Made by a program: the position numbers and the translations under genes. DNA of 64,000 bases from the NCBI RefSeq assembly GCF_018131075.1, contig NZ_JAFCLS010000022.1:1-64000 (forward strand). Direction: 5' to 3'. The stretch comes from Bradyrhizobium sp. JYMT SZCCT0428. GTDB lineage: Bacteria > Pseudomonadota > Alphaproteobacteria > Rhizobiales > Xanthobacteraceae. How positions within the stretch are numbered: the first letter of the stretch is position 1; the number at the start of each line of letters is the position of its first letter. Positions 33,228 to 42,823 of the stretch are shown one piece after another. The notes under the pieces are model-generated. The model was given only the letters and a program-made list of their open reading frames with translations. It was not told where the DNA came from and made no database searches.

Positions 33228-34508
33228 TCACCTCACCGCGAACGGCGCCTGATACGGCCTCCCGAACGGCACGCCGTTGATCACGGTCTGCACCGGTTTC
33301 AGCAACAGCTTGCCCTCGCGCTTGTTGTTGCGGGTATCGACGAACGAGACCTGCGCCTCCACCAGTTCCATGATGGCGACGTCGCCGGGCGCGCCTACCT
33401 GCAGCGTGCCGATTTTCGGTGCGCGGTTGATGATCTTGGCCGGCGCCGAGGTTGCCATCGCCACCACCTGCTCCACCGTAAATCCGAGCGGGATGAACTT
33501 GCTCATCACGTTCGGCAGATACGGCATGCCGGGCGAGTTGCCGGAGAAGACGTGGATGTCGGACGAGATCGTGTCGGGCGGGCAGCCGCCCGCGATCGCA
33601 GGCTCCGCCACCGTGAAATCGAAACTGCCGCCGCCATGGCCGACATCGAACATCACGCCGCGCTGCTTGGCGGCAAGCGCTGCCGGCAACAGCTTGCCAT
33701 CCTGAACGATGTTGGTGAAGACGCCGCCGATGTTCGGCGCGCCGGAATAGGCATGGGTCAGCACATCGCCCGGCCGCAGCAGATCGAGAATCTGCGACAT
33801 CAGCTCCCGGGTCTCGACGCCGCCGATATGAACCATCATCTTGGCTGGCCAGCCGCACATCTCGCAGGCTTTTATCGCTCGCTTCAGTGGTTCGAGGCCG
33901 TGCCTGGCGATGACATTCTCCGACATCCGGACTTTGACGCCGAGCAGGAAATCCGGATTCTCGGCCAGCGCCATCGCGCAGGCGTCGAGCTGCGCGTGGT
34001 CGATATTGTAGAGCTCGGCGACCGGGAAGCCCGACAGACCGTGATTGGCGATATGGACGAAGGCGTAAATCCGCGCGCGCGATTGCGCCACGATGTAGCG
34101 GCGCAGCGCGGCGAGATTGTTGACGCCGGCGTCCCCCGCCGACACGACGGTCGTCGTTGCCTGGGCCTGCACCAATTCGTCGGCGGGAATGCCGATCGCC
34201 GAGCCGTAGGGGTAGACGTGGGAGTGCAGGTCGATCAATCCCGGCGTCACCAGCTTGCCCGCGGCGTCGATGGTCTTCGCGGCGCGTGCGGCCGGAATAT
34301 CGGCTTCAACCGCCTCGATCACGCCCCAGCGAATGCCGATGTCACGTTTTCCCCGCAACGACTGGCTGGGATCGAGCACATCGCCGCCCTTGATCACGAG
34401 GTCGAACTTGTCGTTCGGACCCATCGCGGCATTAGCCGGTGCGGACATCGCGGCAACGGCGGCTGACCCGGTCAAGCTCAGAAAATCACGGCGTGAAAAC
34501 CCGCTCAT
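33228..34508 (-). CDS. Amidohydrolase/deacetylase family metallohydrolase, Tat-exported
   Basis: A 426-residue amidohydrolase-superfamily enzyme. It starts with a twin-arginine signal (SRRDFLSLTGSAAVAAMSAPANA). The metal site begins with GLIDLHSHVYPYG; further His residues are in VKVRMSENV...KMMVHIGG and LTHAYSG, and SSDIHVFSGN carries the late Asp. The fold is that of dihydroorotase/D-aminoacylase-like deacetylases; the substrate is unknown. GGGGAG lies before the ATG at 34508; the longer frame to 34670 is rejected. Periplasmic placement is inferred from the signal. Confidence 0.9.
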   Translation of the reverse strand: MSGFSRRDFLSLTGSAAVAAMSAPANAAMGPNDKFDLVIKGGDVLDPSQSLRGKRDIGIRWGVIEAVEADIPAARAAKTIDAAGKLVTPGLIDLHSHVYPYGSAIGIPADELVQAQATTTVVSAGDAGVNNLAALRRYIVAQSRARIYAFVHIANHGLSGFPVAELYNIDHAQLDACAMALAENPDFLLGVKVRMSENVIARHGLEPLKRAIKACEMCGWPAKMMVHIGGVETRELMSQILDLLRPGDVLTHAYSGAPNIGGVFTNIVQDGKLLPAALAAKQRGVMFDVGHGGGSFDFTVAEPAIAGGCPPDTISSDIHVFSGNSPGMPYLPNVMSKFIPLGFTVEQVVAMATSAPAKIINRAPKIGTLQVGAPGDVAIMELVEAQVSFVDTRNNKREGKLLLKPVQTVINGVPFGRPYQAPFAVR

Positions 34509-34843
34509 GGCATCGCTCCCCCATATGATTTTTATGCCGCGATGATGCGCCGGGACCGGGCTTTCCGCAAGCCGGCGCATGCCCACAATCAACCCAGACG
34601 GGTATCGATGACCGTGCGGCTGGACGGTCCGTGGGACGCGGTTGTCCCGGACGGTCACGTGCAACCGCAAGGTCTCGAGCGTGGTTTATTGGACTAAAGA
34701 AACTTGCTCGCGCACGGAACCAACGCACGCATTGCATACGCCGATCCTTGCTGAACAGACATTCAGAATTCTCTTCAAGTTTCGTCGGAACGTTCCCGTC
34801 GATGCGCTGTTCTATCCTCGCTCAATTGAGGAGAGGACAAGTA
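34509..34843. other. Divergent intergenic region with an EcfG-like promoter candidate
   Basis: 335 bases without a supported gene. Near its right end GGAAC (34787-34791) and TGTT (34808-34811) are separated by 16 bases, close to the alphaproteobacterial general-stress (EcfG) promoter pattern GGAAC-N16-CGTT, placed about 35 bases before the small His-rich gene. One base of the -10 differs. Confidence 0.35.
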
Positions 34844-35074
34844 ATGAAGAAGTTTGGATTAGTTTTGGCAGCGCTTGGCGCGATCATCATCGGGGTGCCG
34901 TCGATTGCAAGCGCACAGACTGTTGTGATCAAGCGTGGCGGCGGTTATCACCAAGGCCATCACCACTCTCACGGTGCACGCGCCGAATACCGCGGGCATC
35001 GTGACCGTGGCTACCATCGCGGACATCGTCATCATCACAACACGGTCGTGATCAAGAAGCGTTATCGTTATTGA
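34844..35074 (+). CDS. Small exported His/Arg/Gly-rich protein
   Basis: A 76-residue protein with a clear signal peptide (MKKFGLVLAALGAIIIGVPSIASAQT, cleavage after ASA). The mature 50 residues are packed with His, Arg, Gly and Tyr (YHQGHHHSHGARAEYRGH; YHRGHRHHH) and start and end with VVIK. Such a peptide could bind metal ions or anionic polymers, but that is inference. A strong ribosome site (GAGGAGAGG) precedes the ATG. A possible stress-type promoter lies at 34787-34811 and an intrinsic terminator follows at 35103-35131. Confidence 0.8.
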   Translation: MKKFGLVLAALGAIIIGVPSIASAQTVVIKRGGGYHQGHHHSHGARAEYRGHRDRGYHRGHRHHHNTVVIKKRYRY

Positions 35075-35102
35075 GATCGTTATTGAGGCTTGCGCCTCAA
35101 CG

Positions 35103-35131
35103 GAAAATGGCTCCTCGCGGAGCCATTTTCT
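35103..35131 (+). terminator. Intrinsic terminator after the His-rich peptide gene
   Basis: GAAAATGGCTCC-TCGC-GGAGCCATTTTC followed by TTTG forms a 12-bp stem. Because A-rich and T-rich sides are symmetric, it may also serve the convergent thiolase gene. Confidence 0.88.
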
Positions 35132-35182
35132 TTGTTCGTATGATCGTCAAGCTTGTTCAGCGAAGCGGCCTGTAACGGCCGA

Positions 35183-36355
35183 TCAGCTGTAGATTTCGAA
35201 CAGGCCTGCGCCGCCCTGGCCGCCACCGATGCACATGGTGACAACGCCCCACTTCGCCTTGCGGCGACGGCCCTCCTGCAGGATGTGGCCGGTGAGCCGC
35301 GCGCCGGTCATGCCGAAGGGATGGCCGATCGCGATCGAGCCGCCGTTGACATTGTACTTCTCGGGGTCGATGCCGAGCTTGTCGCGCGAATACAGACACT
35401 GGCTGGCGAAGGCTTCATTCAGTTCCCAGATGTCGATGTCGTCGATCTTGAGGCCATGGCGCTTCAACAGCTTCGGCACGGCGAAGATCGGGCCGATGCC
35501 CATCTCATCCGGCTCGCAGCCCGCCGCCGCCCAGGCAACGAAACGGCCGAGCGGCTGCAGGCCGCGCTTTTCGGCATCCTTGGCTTCCATCAGCACCACA
35601 GCCGCCGCACCGTCCGAAAGCTGGCTGGCATTGCCGGCGGTGACGTATTTGCCCGGGCCCTTGACCGGCTCGAGCTTGGCGAGGCCTTCCATGGTGGTCT
35701 CGGGGCGGTTGCACTCGTCGCGATCGACCGTGTAGTCGACGATGCTTTCCGCCTTGGTCGCCTTGTCGACCACCTTCATCCTGGTCTTCATCGGGACGAT
35801 TTCGTCCTTGAACTTGTTGGCCTGCTGTGCTGCGGCCATGCGGCGCTGCGATTCCAGCGAGTACTCGTCCTGGTATTCGCGGCTGAGCTTGTAGCGCTCG
35901 GCGACGATGTCGGCGGTGTCGATCATCGCCATGAAGATGTCGGGCGCGGCCTTGAGCAGATCCGGATCGATCGATTCCTTGGGCGAGCCGCCGCCGGGAA
36001 TCGAGATGCTTTCAACGCCGCCTGCCACGATGCAATCGGCGCCGTCCGAACGAATGCTGTTGGCGGCCATCGCGATGGTCTGCAGCCCCGAGGAGCAGAA
36101 GCGGTTGACCGAAACGCCGGCCGTCGACTTTGGCATGCCGGCGAGCAGCGCCGCCTGGCGGCCGATATTGGGCGCGCCGTGCGCGCAATTGCCGAGATAG
36201 CAGTCCTCGACGTAATCCTTCTCGACGCCGGCGCGCTCGACCGCGTGCTTGATGGCGTGGGCCGCCATGGACATCGGAGGGGTGATATTGAACCCGCCGC
36301 GGCCGGACTTCGCCAGCCCCGTACGTGCATAGGAAACGATAACAGCTTCACGCAT
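35183..36355 (-). CDS. Acetyl-CoA acyltransferase (thiolase)
   Basis: A 390-residue thiolase that cleaves 3-ketoacyl-CoA with CoA or makes acetoacetyl-CoA. Acyl-binding Cys87 (NRFCSSGLQ), His345 (IAIGHPFGMTGARL) and the second catalytic Cys375 (MCIGGGQG) are all present. The NEAFA motif lies in WELNEAFASQ. The N-terminus REAVIVSYARTGLAKSGRGG is typical of FadA-like thiolases for degradation. The partner hydratase/dehydrogenase is not adjacent. An aldo/keto reductase gene upstream on the same strand is separated by a 101-base gap. Confidence 0.94.
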   Translation of the reverse strand: MREAVIVSYARTGLAKSGRGGFNITPPMSMAAHAIKHAVERAGVEKDYVEDCYLGNCAHGAPNIGRQAALLAGMPKSTAGVSVNRFCSSGLQTIAMAANSIRSDGADCIVAGGVESISIPGGGSPKESIDPDLLKAAPDIFMAMIDTADIVAERYKLSREYQDEYSLESQRRMAAAQQANKFKDEIVPMKTRMKVVDKATKAESIVDYTVDRDECNRPETTMEGLAKLEPVKGPGKYVTAGNASQLSDGAAAVVLMEAKDAEKRGLQPLGRFVAWAAAGCEPDEMGIGPIFAVPKLLKRHGLKIDDIDIWELNEAFASQCLYSRDKLGIDPEKYNVNGGSIAIGHPFGMTGARLTGHILQEGRRRKAKWGVVTMCIGGGQGGAGLFEIYS

Positions 36356-36456
36356 TTTCTAGACCTCCCTTTGATGCCACCCAGTATGGACTGGACCTCA
36401 GCCCGTGTGTAGCGAAAAACCTTGAATTCCGGCGGACGGAAAAGGAGGAATCGCCT

Positions 36457-37275
36457 TCAATCCCACGCCGGCCCGAAGGCGGGATTTACACAACGCTTGT
36501 CCTTCGGCAAGGCCGCGATTGCCTTTCGATCGTCGTCATCGAGCCGCACCTGCAGCGCGTCGAGATTGGCCTTTTGGCTTTCGGCGCGCGAGGCCTTCGG
36601 GATCGCGGCGACGCCGTCCTGGTCGAGCAACCATTTCAGCGCCACCTGTGCGGCGCTGGCATCATGCTTGCGCCCGATCGCGGTCAGCGTCTCGTCGGAC
36701 GCCACGCGGCCCTGCGCCAGCGGGCAATAGGCAACCAGCGGAATCGATTTGGCGCTGAGATATTGGCGCAGCTTGGTCTGATCCAGCATCGCGTGGTATT
36801 CGACCTGGTTGCAGGCAATCGGAGCCTCGATCTCCTCGACCACGGTCTTCAAGAGCGCGATGTTGAAATTGGCGACGCCGATGGCGCGGGTGCGGCCTTC
36901 CTGCTTCAGCTTCATCAAGGTCTCGAACATCGCCGGCAGGTTCATGTTCCGCGACGGCCAGTGCACCAGATAGAGATCGACCTGGTCGAGCCGCAGTTTC
37001 TTCAAGGAAGCATCGAAGGCTCGGCGGATTGCGTCCGGCGCCAGGTTTTCGTTCCAGACCTTGGTGGTGACATGCAGGTCCTTGCGGGCGATGCGCGAGG
37101 CCGCGATCGCTGCACCAATCGGCTCCTCGTTGCCGTACATTTCCGCGGTGTCGAGATGCCGGTAGCCCAGCGCAATCGCGCTTTCAACCGCGGCGCGGCA
37201 GGCATCGCCCTGCAGGCGGAAGGTGCCCAGCCCAAGTCTCGGCAGGGCAATGCCCTGCGTTTGCAGATTTTCCAT
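36457..37275 (-). CDS. Aldo/keto reductase
   Basis: A 272-residue NADPH-dependent reductase of aldehydes/ketones (2,5-diketo-gluconate reductase-like). The full catalytic tetrad is visible: Asp42 and Tyr47 (LDTAEMYGNE), Lys72 (TTKVWNENL) and His105 (LVHWPS). The C-terminal nucleotide-binding part AIPKASRAESQKANLDAL is normal. The ATG at 37275 (MENLQTQGIALPRLG) follows GGGAG. The substrate is open; the family is broad. Confidence 0.93.
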   Translation of the reverse strand: MENLQTQGIALPRLGLGTFRLQGDACRAAVESAIALGYRHLDTAEMYGNEEPIGAAIAASRIARKDLHVTTKVWNENLAPDAIRRAFDASLKKLRLDQVDLYLVHWPSRNMNLPAMFETLMKLKQEGRTRAIGVANFNIALLKTVVEEIEAPIACNQVEYHAMLDQTKLRQYLSAKSIPLVAYCPLAQGRVASDETLTAIGRKHDASAAQVALKWLLDQDGVAAIPKASRAESQKANLDALQVRLDDDDRKAIAALPKDKRCVNPAFGPAWD

Positions 37276-37411
37276 TGAATGCTCCCGAAGGCGTAAAGTG
37301 TCGCGGGGAAGACGAAAGCCGCATGGACGGCATTGGATTGCGTGGGATAGATCGCTATGAATAGACTGCCCGCAAGGTGCGGGGCAAATCAAGATCAGGT
37401 CAGGGAGAGCG

Positions 37412-37540
37412 ATGGGCAACGCGTTGCAACGATGGCTGGATTCCCATCAATTGCCGGCTATCGCCGCCGCCGTACTCGGCGTGATCACGACGCTCTCCGT
37501 GCTGATCGTGGCTGTCTTCTTTCTGATCGGAAAACCTTGA
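37412..37540 (+). CDS. Small single-span membrane protein (42 aa)
   Basis: A short reading frame MGNALQRWLDSHQLPAIAAA... with one strong membrane span (about 15-39, VLGVITTLSVLIVAVFFLIG) and a GKP end. GGGAGA lies three bases before the ATG, so translation is well supported. The N-terminal 13 residues are amphipathic (ALQRWLDSH). It lies between the aldo/keto reductase leader and a convergent exported protein gene. No family is known to me. Confidence 0.6.
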   Translation: MGNALQRWLDSHQLPAIAAAVLGVITTLSVLIVAVFFLIGKP

Positions 37541-37541
37541 G

Positions 37542-37955
37542 CTATCGCTGCCAGCTGCAGATGCCGCCGGACTTGCACGGCCAGGTTTGAATCCTGACAT
37601 CGCGCGCCTGCGCATCGAGCGGATTGTGGCGCGGCTTCGCCAGTTTCGCACGCGCTGCGGCGCGCGGCGCCTCGGCGCTGGACTTCTCGGCTTGAGATTT
37701 GGCGACATGCGCCTTGCGTGGCGGCAGCTTGGGCCAGATGGTCGACTCCAGATCCGCCTCTGACTCCTCCGACCTTGCCTCGATCCGAACCGGCGCGAAT
37801 TTCGCCTCCGGCCCGATCCGCTTGGGCGACAAAACGGCGCTCGGAAGCTCAAGGCCGAGCAACTCACCCGGACGATATTCGGCCGCCGTCGCGGAGCCGG
37901 CCAACGCCAAAAACCCCGTGCAAACCGCTGCAGCTAAAGCACTTTTCAGGACCAT
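37542..37955 (-). CDS. Exported hypothetical protein
   Basis: A 137-residue protein with a signal peptide (MVLKSALAAAVCTGFLALAGSATAA). AGGAGGT lies five bases before the ATG at 37955, an ideal ribosome site. The mature part has YRPGELLGLELPSAVLSPKRIGP and a basic, Ala/Lys-rich stretch, and ends with two Cys (WPCKSGGICSW) that may form a disulphide. No known domain. Periplasmic location inferred. Confidence 0.75.
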   Translation of the reverse strand: MVLKSALAAAVCTGFLALAGSATAAEYRPGELLGLELPSAVLSPKRIGPEAKFAPVRIEARSEESEADLESTIWPKLPPRKAHVAKSQAEKSSAEAPRAAARAKLAKPRHNPLDAQARDVRIQTWPCKSGGICSWQR

Positions 37956-38099
37956 TAAGGACCTCCTGAAATGATTAAAAATAACGATAACTGAGATCAT
38001 GTAGGAAGCCGGCAGGGCCTTTTCCAGCCGAAATTTTCGGCAAGGTTACCCGCTAACTACGCCGGCCGCGAAAAATCCGCGGCCGGTGGCCCGGAACTC

Positions 38100-41000
38100 C
38101 TATTCCGCGGCTTGCGCCACCGGCTGCCCGATCGTGCCCTGCAGCCGCATGCACTCCTGGCGGTAGCGCTCGACATTGGCCTCCTTGATGTGGCCGTAGC
38201 CGCGCACGAGGTCGGCCGTTTTTGCCAGCGCCACCAGCCGCGGCCAGTCCTGCGGTTTGGCTGTGTCGAGGTGGCGGAGGATCATGTCGGAATATTCGCC
38301 CGGCAGTGCCCGCTCCATCCGGCGCTCGGAGGTATAGCCGAACGGATCGAACGCGCTGCCGCGCAGGAATTTGAAGCGCGTCAGGACATCGAACGCCTTG
38401 AGGATCCAGCCGCCGAATTCGCGCTTGCGCAAATGCCCGGTCACCTTGTCGCGGCGCGCCAGCAAGGGCGGCGCCAGGCTGACCTTGACGCTCGCGTCGC
38501 CGTCGAACTGCTCCTTCAACGCTCTGGCAAATTCGCCGTCGGAATAAAGCCGGGCCACTTCATACTCGTCCTTGTAGGCCATCAGCTTGAACAGGCCCTT
38601 GGCAAAGGCTTCGGTGAGGTCGTGCGCCGCGGGCGAAGCCTTGAATGCAAGCAAAGCCTTGGCTTCGGCGGCACGCACCCGCGCGACCTCGGCGAGGTAG
38701 CGCTTCGAATAGGCCTCGTCCTGGTAGTCGGTCAGGAAGCCAGCCCGGTGAGCGATGGTTTCGTCCAGCGTCCGCTTGACCGGTGCTGCGCCCTGCGCCT
38801 TGAAGCGCGCGGCGCTGACCACGCGTGGCAGGTCGTGCGCAGCAAGCCGGCCCCACGAGAACGCCAGCTTGTTCATCTCGATCGCCGCGCCGTTGAGCTC
38901 GATCGCCTTCATGATCGCCTCCAGCGACAGCGGAATCGCGCCGCGCTGAAACGCAAAGCCGAGCATGAAGGAATTGGTCGCGATGCTGTCGCCCATCAGC
39001 GATGAGGCAAGACCGGTGGCATCGAGGATGTCGAGATCGGTTGCGCTCACCGCCTCATTGAGCGAGTCGCGCATCGCACCGGCCTGGAAATCGATATCGG
39101 GATCAATGACAAAACTTGCGGTCGGCAGCAGATCGGCGTTGACGATCGCGCGCGTCAGGCCGCGCTCGGCCCGGCTCAGCGCCGGGATGCTGGTGGCGAC
39201 GACGATGTCGCAGCCGAGAATGAGGTTGGCGGTGCCGGGCCCGATCCGGACATTGGCGAGATCGTCAGCAGACGGCGCGATGCGGACGTGGCTCATGACC
39301 GCCCCGTTCTTCTGCGACAATCCCGTAAAGTCGAGCGTCGAGCAGGCCCTGCCCTCGACATGCGCGGCCATGCCGAGCAACGCGCCGATCGTAATGACGC
39401 CGGTGCCGCCGATGCCGGTGACGAGGATGTTGAACGCGCCATCCAACGCCGGCAGCGTCGGCTGCGGCAGATCGGCGAACAACGCCGACGGATCAGCCGC
39501 GGCACGATCGGCCTTCCGCAACTTGCCGCCATGCACGGTAACAAAGCTTGGGCAAAAGCCTTCGATGCAGGAGAAATCCTTGTTGCAGTTCGACTGGTCG
39601 ATCCGGCGCTTGCGGCCGAGTTCGGTTTCCAGCGGCTGCACCGAGACGCAATTGGAGGCAACCGAGCAATCGCCGCAGCCTTCGCAGACGCGCTCGTTGA
39701 TGAAGACACGCTTCGGCGGATCCGGATAGAGCCCGCGCTTGCGGCGGCGGCGCTTTTCGGCGGCGCAGGTCTGGTCGTAGATCAGAACCGAGAGGCCTTT
39801 GACGTCGCGCAGCTCCTTCTGCACGGCGTCGAGTTCGCGGCGGTGATGAACGGTGGCGCCTGCGGGGAAATATTTGCTGGGGTATTTCTCGGGTTCGTCC
39901 GAGACGATCGCAAGCCGCTTGGCGCCCTCGGCGGAAACCTGATGCGCGATCTGCGACACGGTCAGGCCGCCCTCGGCGGGCTGGCCGCCAGTCATCGCGA
40001 CAGCGTCGTTGTAGAGGATCTTGTAGGTGATGTTGACGCCGGCGGCGGAAGCCGCGCGCAGCGCCAGCAAGCCCGAATGCGTGTAGGTGCCGTCGCCGAG
40101 ATTCTGGAACACGTGCTGTTCGCTGGTGAACGGCGCCTGCCCGATCCAGGTGACGCCTTCGGCGCCCATATGCGAGATCGTAGCTGTCCGGCGGTTCGGC
40201 ACCGAGAGCGCCATGCCGTGACAGCCGATGCCGGCCATCGCGCGGCTGCCCTCAGGCACTTTGGTGGAGGTGTTGTGCGGGCAGCCCGAGCAGAAATACG
40301 GCGTCCGCTGCAGCTTTGCAGCACCGATGCCCTCCGCGGGCCGGTCGAACGCTTCGAGTTTTGCCAAGCGCTGTTCCAGCGCGGGGCTGCGATGGCCTAG
40401 CCGGCGGAGCCGCGCCACCACGGCGGCGGCGACCATGGTCGGCGTGAGTTCGCCTTCGCTTGGCAGCAGCATTGCGCCGCTCTCGTCGCGCTTGCCGACC
40501 ACCGAGGGGCGCCTCATAGCATCGACGTTATAGAGGATGCGCAGCAGCTGATCCTCGATGAAGCCGCGCTTCTCCTCGACCACAAGCACGTCCTGCAGGC
40601 CTTCGGCGAAGGCGCGCGCGCCGTGCTCCTCCAGCGGCCAGGTCAGCGCGACCTTGTAGATGCGCAGTCCCAGTGCCTGCGCTTCGGCGTCGGTGATACC
40701 AAGATCGGCCAGCGCCTGGCGCAGGTCGAGATAGGCCTTGCCGGTCGCCATGATGCCGAGCCGTGCCGGCTTGGAATCCAGCACGATGCGGTCGAAGCGA
40801 TTGACCCGCGTGAAGGCGGCGACCGCCTGCATCTTCGGGCCGTGAAGCCTGCGCTCCTGTTCCAGCGGCGCGTCCGGCCAGCGGATGCCAAGCCCGCCCG
40901 GCGGCATTTCGAAATCGTCTGGCATAATGATCTTGATGCGATCGGGATCGCTGACGATCGAGGCCGAGCTTTCGACCGTCTCGGAGATCGCCTTGAAGCC

Positions 41001-41591
41001 GACCCAGCAGCTCGAGTAGCGCGAAAGCGCAAAGCCGAGAATCCCGAGGTCGAGATAGTCCTGCAGCGTCGCAGGATTGACCACCGGCATCAGCGCTGCG
41101 GCAAACACCTGTTCGCTCTGATGGGCCAGCGTCGAGGACTGGCAACCATGATCGTCACCGGCCAGCGCGATCACGCCGCCATTGGGCGAAGTGCCGGCCG
41201 AGTTGGCATGCTTGAGCGCGTCCATCGAGCGATCGACACCGGGACCCTTGCCGTACCAGATGCCGAACACGCCATCGACCTTGGCGCCCGGGAACATTCC
41301 GACCTGCTGGCTGCCCCACACCGCCGTCGCCGCCAGATCCTCGTTGAGGCCGGGCGCGAACTCGATGTTGTGTTCCCTAAGGAAGGATTTCGCACGCCAC
41401 AGCGCGTGATCGTACATGCCGAGCGGGGAACCGCGATAACCCGAGATGAAACCTGCGGTGTTGAGCCCCTGTGCGCGGTCGCGTTCGCGCTGCAACATCG
41501 GCAACCGGACCAGCGCCTGCGTACCGGAAAGAAAGATGCGTTTCGCATCCAGCCGGTACTTGTCGTCCAGCCCAACGTCCATCAACGCCAT
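38100..41591 (-). CDS. Indolepyruvate ferredoxin oxidoreductase, fused alpha-beta form
   Basis: A 1163-residue 2-oxoacid:ferredoxin oxidoreductase that decarboxylates arylpyruvates (from Trp, Phe, Tyr) to acyl-CoA. The order is: N-terminal pyrimidine-binding part with GYRGSPLGMYD, TPP-binding part with GIGCHGMALS and GDGTYTHSG, then an iron-sulphur stretch at about 630-680 (CEGCGDCSVASNCVSV; FSCIEGFCPSF), then the gamma-type domain with VTGIGGTGVITIGALLG. IorA and IorB are one chain, the usual form in proteobacteria. GGGGAG or a similar purine run precedes the ATG at 41591. It is a single gene, divergent from the MaoC-like operon. Confidence 0.95.
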   Translation of the reverse strand: MALMDVGLDDKYRLDAKRIFLSGTQALVRLPMLQRERDRAQGLNTAGFISGYRGSPLGMYDHALWRAKSFLREHNIEFAPGLNEDLAATAVWGSQQVGMFPGAKVDGVFGIWYGKGPGVDRSMDALKHANSAGTSPNGGVIALAGDDHGCQSSTLAHQSEQVFAAALMPVVNPATLQDYLDLGILGFALSRYSSCWVGFKAISETVESSASIVSDPDRIKIIMPDDFEMPPGGLGIRWPDAPLEQERRLHGPKMQAVAAFTRVNRFDRIVLDSKPARLGIMATGKAYLDLRQALADLGITDAEAQALGLRIYKVALTWPLEEHGARAFAEGLQDVLVVEEKRGFIEDQLLRILYNVDAMRRPSVVGKRDESGAMLLPSEGELTPTMVAAAVVARLRRLGHRSPALEQRLAKLEAFDRPAEGIGAAKLQRTPYFCSGCPHNTSTKVPEGSRAMAGIGCHGMALSVPNRRTATISHMGAEGVTWIGQAPFTSEQHVFQNLGDGTYTHSGLLALRAASAAGVNITYKILYNDAVAMTGGQPAEGGLTVSQIAHQVSAEGAKRLAIVSDEPEKYPSKYFPAGATVHHRRELDAVQKELRDVKGLSVLIYDQTCAAEKRRRRKRGLYPDPPKRVFINERVCEGCGDCSVASNCVSVQPLETELGRKRRIDQSNCNKDFSCIEGFCPSFVTVHGGKLRKADRAAADPSALFADLPQPTLPALDGAFNILVTGIGGTGVITIGALLGMAAHVEGRACSTLDFTGLSQKNGAVMSHVRIAPSADDLANVRIGPGTANLILGCDIVVATSIPALSRAERGLTRAIVNADLLPTASFVIDPDIDFQAGAMRDSLNEAVSATDLDILDATGLASSLMGDSIATNSFMLGFAFQRGAIPLSLEAIMKAIELNGAAIEMNKLAFSWGRLAAHDLPRVVSAARFKAQGAAPVKRTLDETIAHRAGFLTDYQDEAYSKRYLAEVARVRAAEAKALLAFKASPAAHDLTEAFAKGLFKLMAYKDEYEVARLYSDGEFARALKEQFDGDASVKVSLAPPLLARRDKVTGHLRKREFGGWILKAFDVLTRFKFLRGSAFDPFGYTSERRMERALPGEYSDMILRHLDTAKPQDWPRLVALAKTADLVRGYGHIKEANVERYRQECMRLQGTIGQPVAQAAE

Positions 41592-41816
41592 TTTTCGCTC
41601 CCCATCGCGTCTATCGCTCTGCCGGCTATTTTGAACCGGTCTAATTCGGGTCAGAATGCACCGGTTTTGCTATGCGTGCCCAGCCTGAATGCATGGCGGC
41701 AAGACATATCTCGGCTGCGATTGGATTTCGCCCGCACCCTTGCCGAACCCTCGCTTCTTTGAAACGCTGGACGGCAAACGGGAGAGCCCAAGGAAGACTT
41801 CAAGGAAAACCTAGAG

Positions 41817-42761
41817 ATGACAGAAGCGGCATTCACGACCGAAATTTTGGAGAGCGGCGACGTGCTCGTCGGGCCGTGGCGGCGCCCGGCGCAGATGCTG
41901 CATGCCCAAGTCTACGACTCCCACGCTTCGATCCACGACGATGCGACAGCGCAAAAGCTGGGCTTTCAGGGTGGCACGATCGAAGGCCCGACCCATTTCA
42001 GCCAGTTCGCGCCCTTGTGCGAACGGATCTGGGGCCGAGCCTGGTTCGAGACGGGATGCCTCTCGGCGCATTATCGCAATCCCGCTTTCGAAGGCGAGGA
42101 AGTCCAGGCCAATATCGAGAAGCCAAAGCCGGGCCAGACCGTTTGCACCATCGGCATGACCAAACGCGACGGCACTGAGATTTTGCGCGGCACCGCCTCG
42201 GTCGGCGGCGATGGGACGGAAACAGCGCTGCACCGGCGGCTCGGCGAACTCAAGCCGCTCGCCGATCCCGTGATTCTCGCCGACCTCAAGGTCGGCATGA
42301 AGACCGGCCGGCAAACGGTGAAAATGGATTTCGACCAGAACATGGGCGATCTCTATCCATTTTCGCTGGCCGAGAAGCTGAAGGTCATCACCGAACCTTC
42401 GGCGTATTATTCACAAGAGCTCAATCCCTGGGGCCGGGCCATTATCCCCATGGAGATGCTGAGCGTGCTGTTTCAATATCGCGCGCGCGAGGATCGATTG
42501 CCGGTGCGAGGCCCCGCGGTCGGACTGTTCGCGGATCAGGAAATCCGCCTGCTGCGCGGGCCGCTATTCGCCGGCGAGAACTACATCACCGAACGCGAGG
42601 TCGTGGCGCTGAGCGGCAGCCGCCGGACCGAGAGCATGTGGGTGCGCACCACGGTGTTCGCCACCGACGACAAGCCCGTCGCCACCATGCTGCTCAATCT
42701 CGCGAGCATCAAGGATTCCTACGCCAATTACGCGAGCGAGCATAAAGCCCTCTATGGCTGA
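41817..42761 (+). CDS. MaoC-like double hotdog protein
   Basis: A 314-residue protein with two hotdog-type halves by pattern. The first half has SIHDDATAQKLGFQGGTIEGPTHFSQ, which looks like the MaoC/hydratase turn with Asp and the GxxxGPxH loop. The second half carries PWGRAIIPMEMLSVLF and later VGLFADQEIRLLRGPLF and VRTTVFATDDKPVATMLL. It may act as an enoyl-CoA hydratase or as a thioesterase; the classical hydratase pair is not clear. It is first in a compact operon with a carboxymuconolactone decarboxylase family protein and an SDR. Confidence 0.75.
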   Translation: MTEAAFTTEILESGDVLVGPWRRPAQMLHAQVYDSHASIHDDATAQKLGFQGGTIEGPTHFSQFAPLCERIWGRAWFETGCLSAHYRNPAFEGEEVQANIEKPKPGQTVCTIGMTKRDGTEILRGTASVGGDGTETALHRRLGELKPLADPVILADLKVGMKTGRQTVKMDFDQNMGDLYPFSLAEKLKVITEPSAYYSQELNPWGRAIIPMEMLSVLFQYRAREDRLPVRGPAVGLFADQEIRLLRGPLFAGENYITEREVVALSGSRRTESMWVRTTVFATDDKPVATMLLNLASIKDSYANYASEHKALYG

Positions 42762-42823
42762 GCGACCTGACGCGGTCGCGTCCGGCGCGGCCGGACGAAC
42801 TTGCCAATAAGGAAAACAATAAA

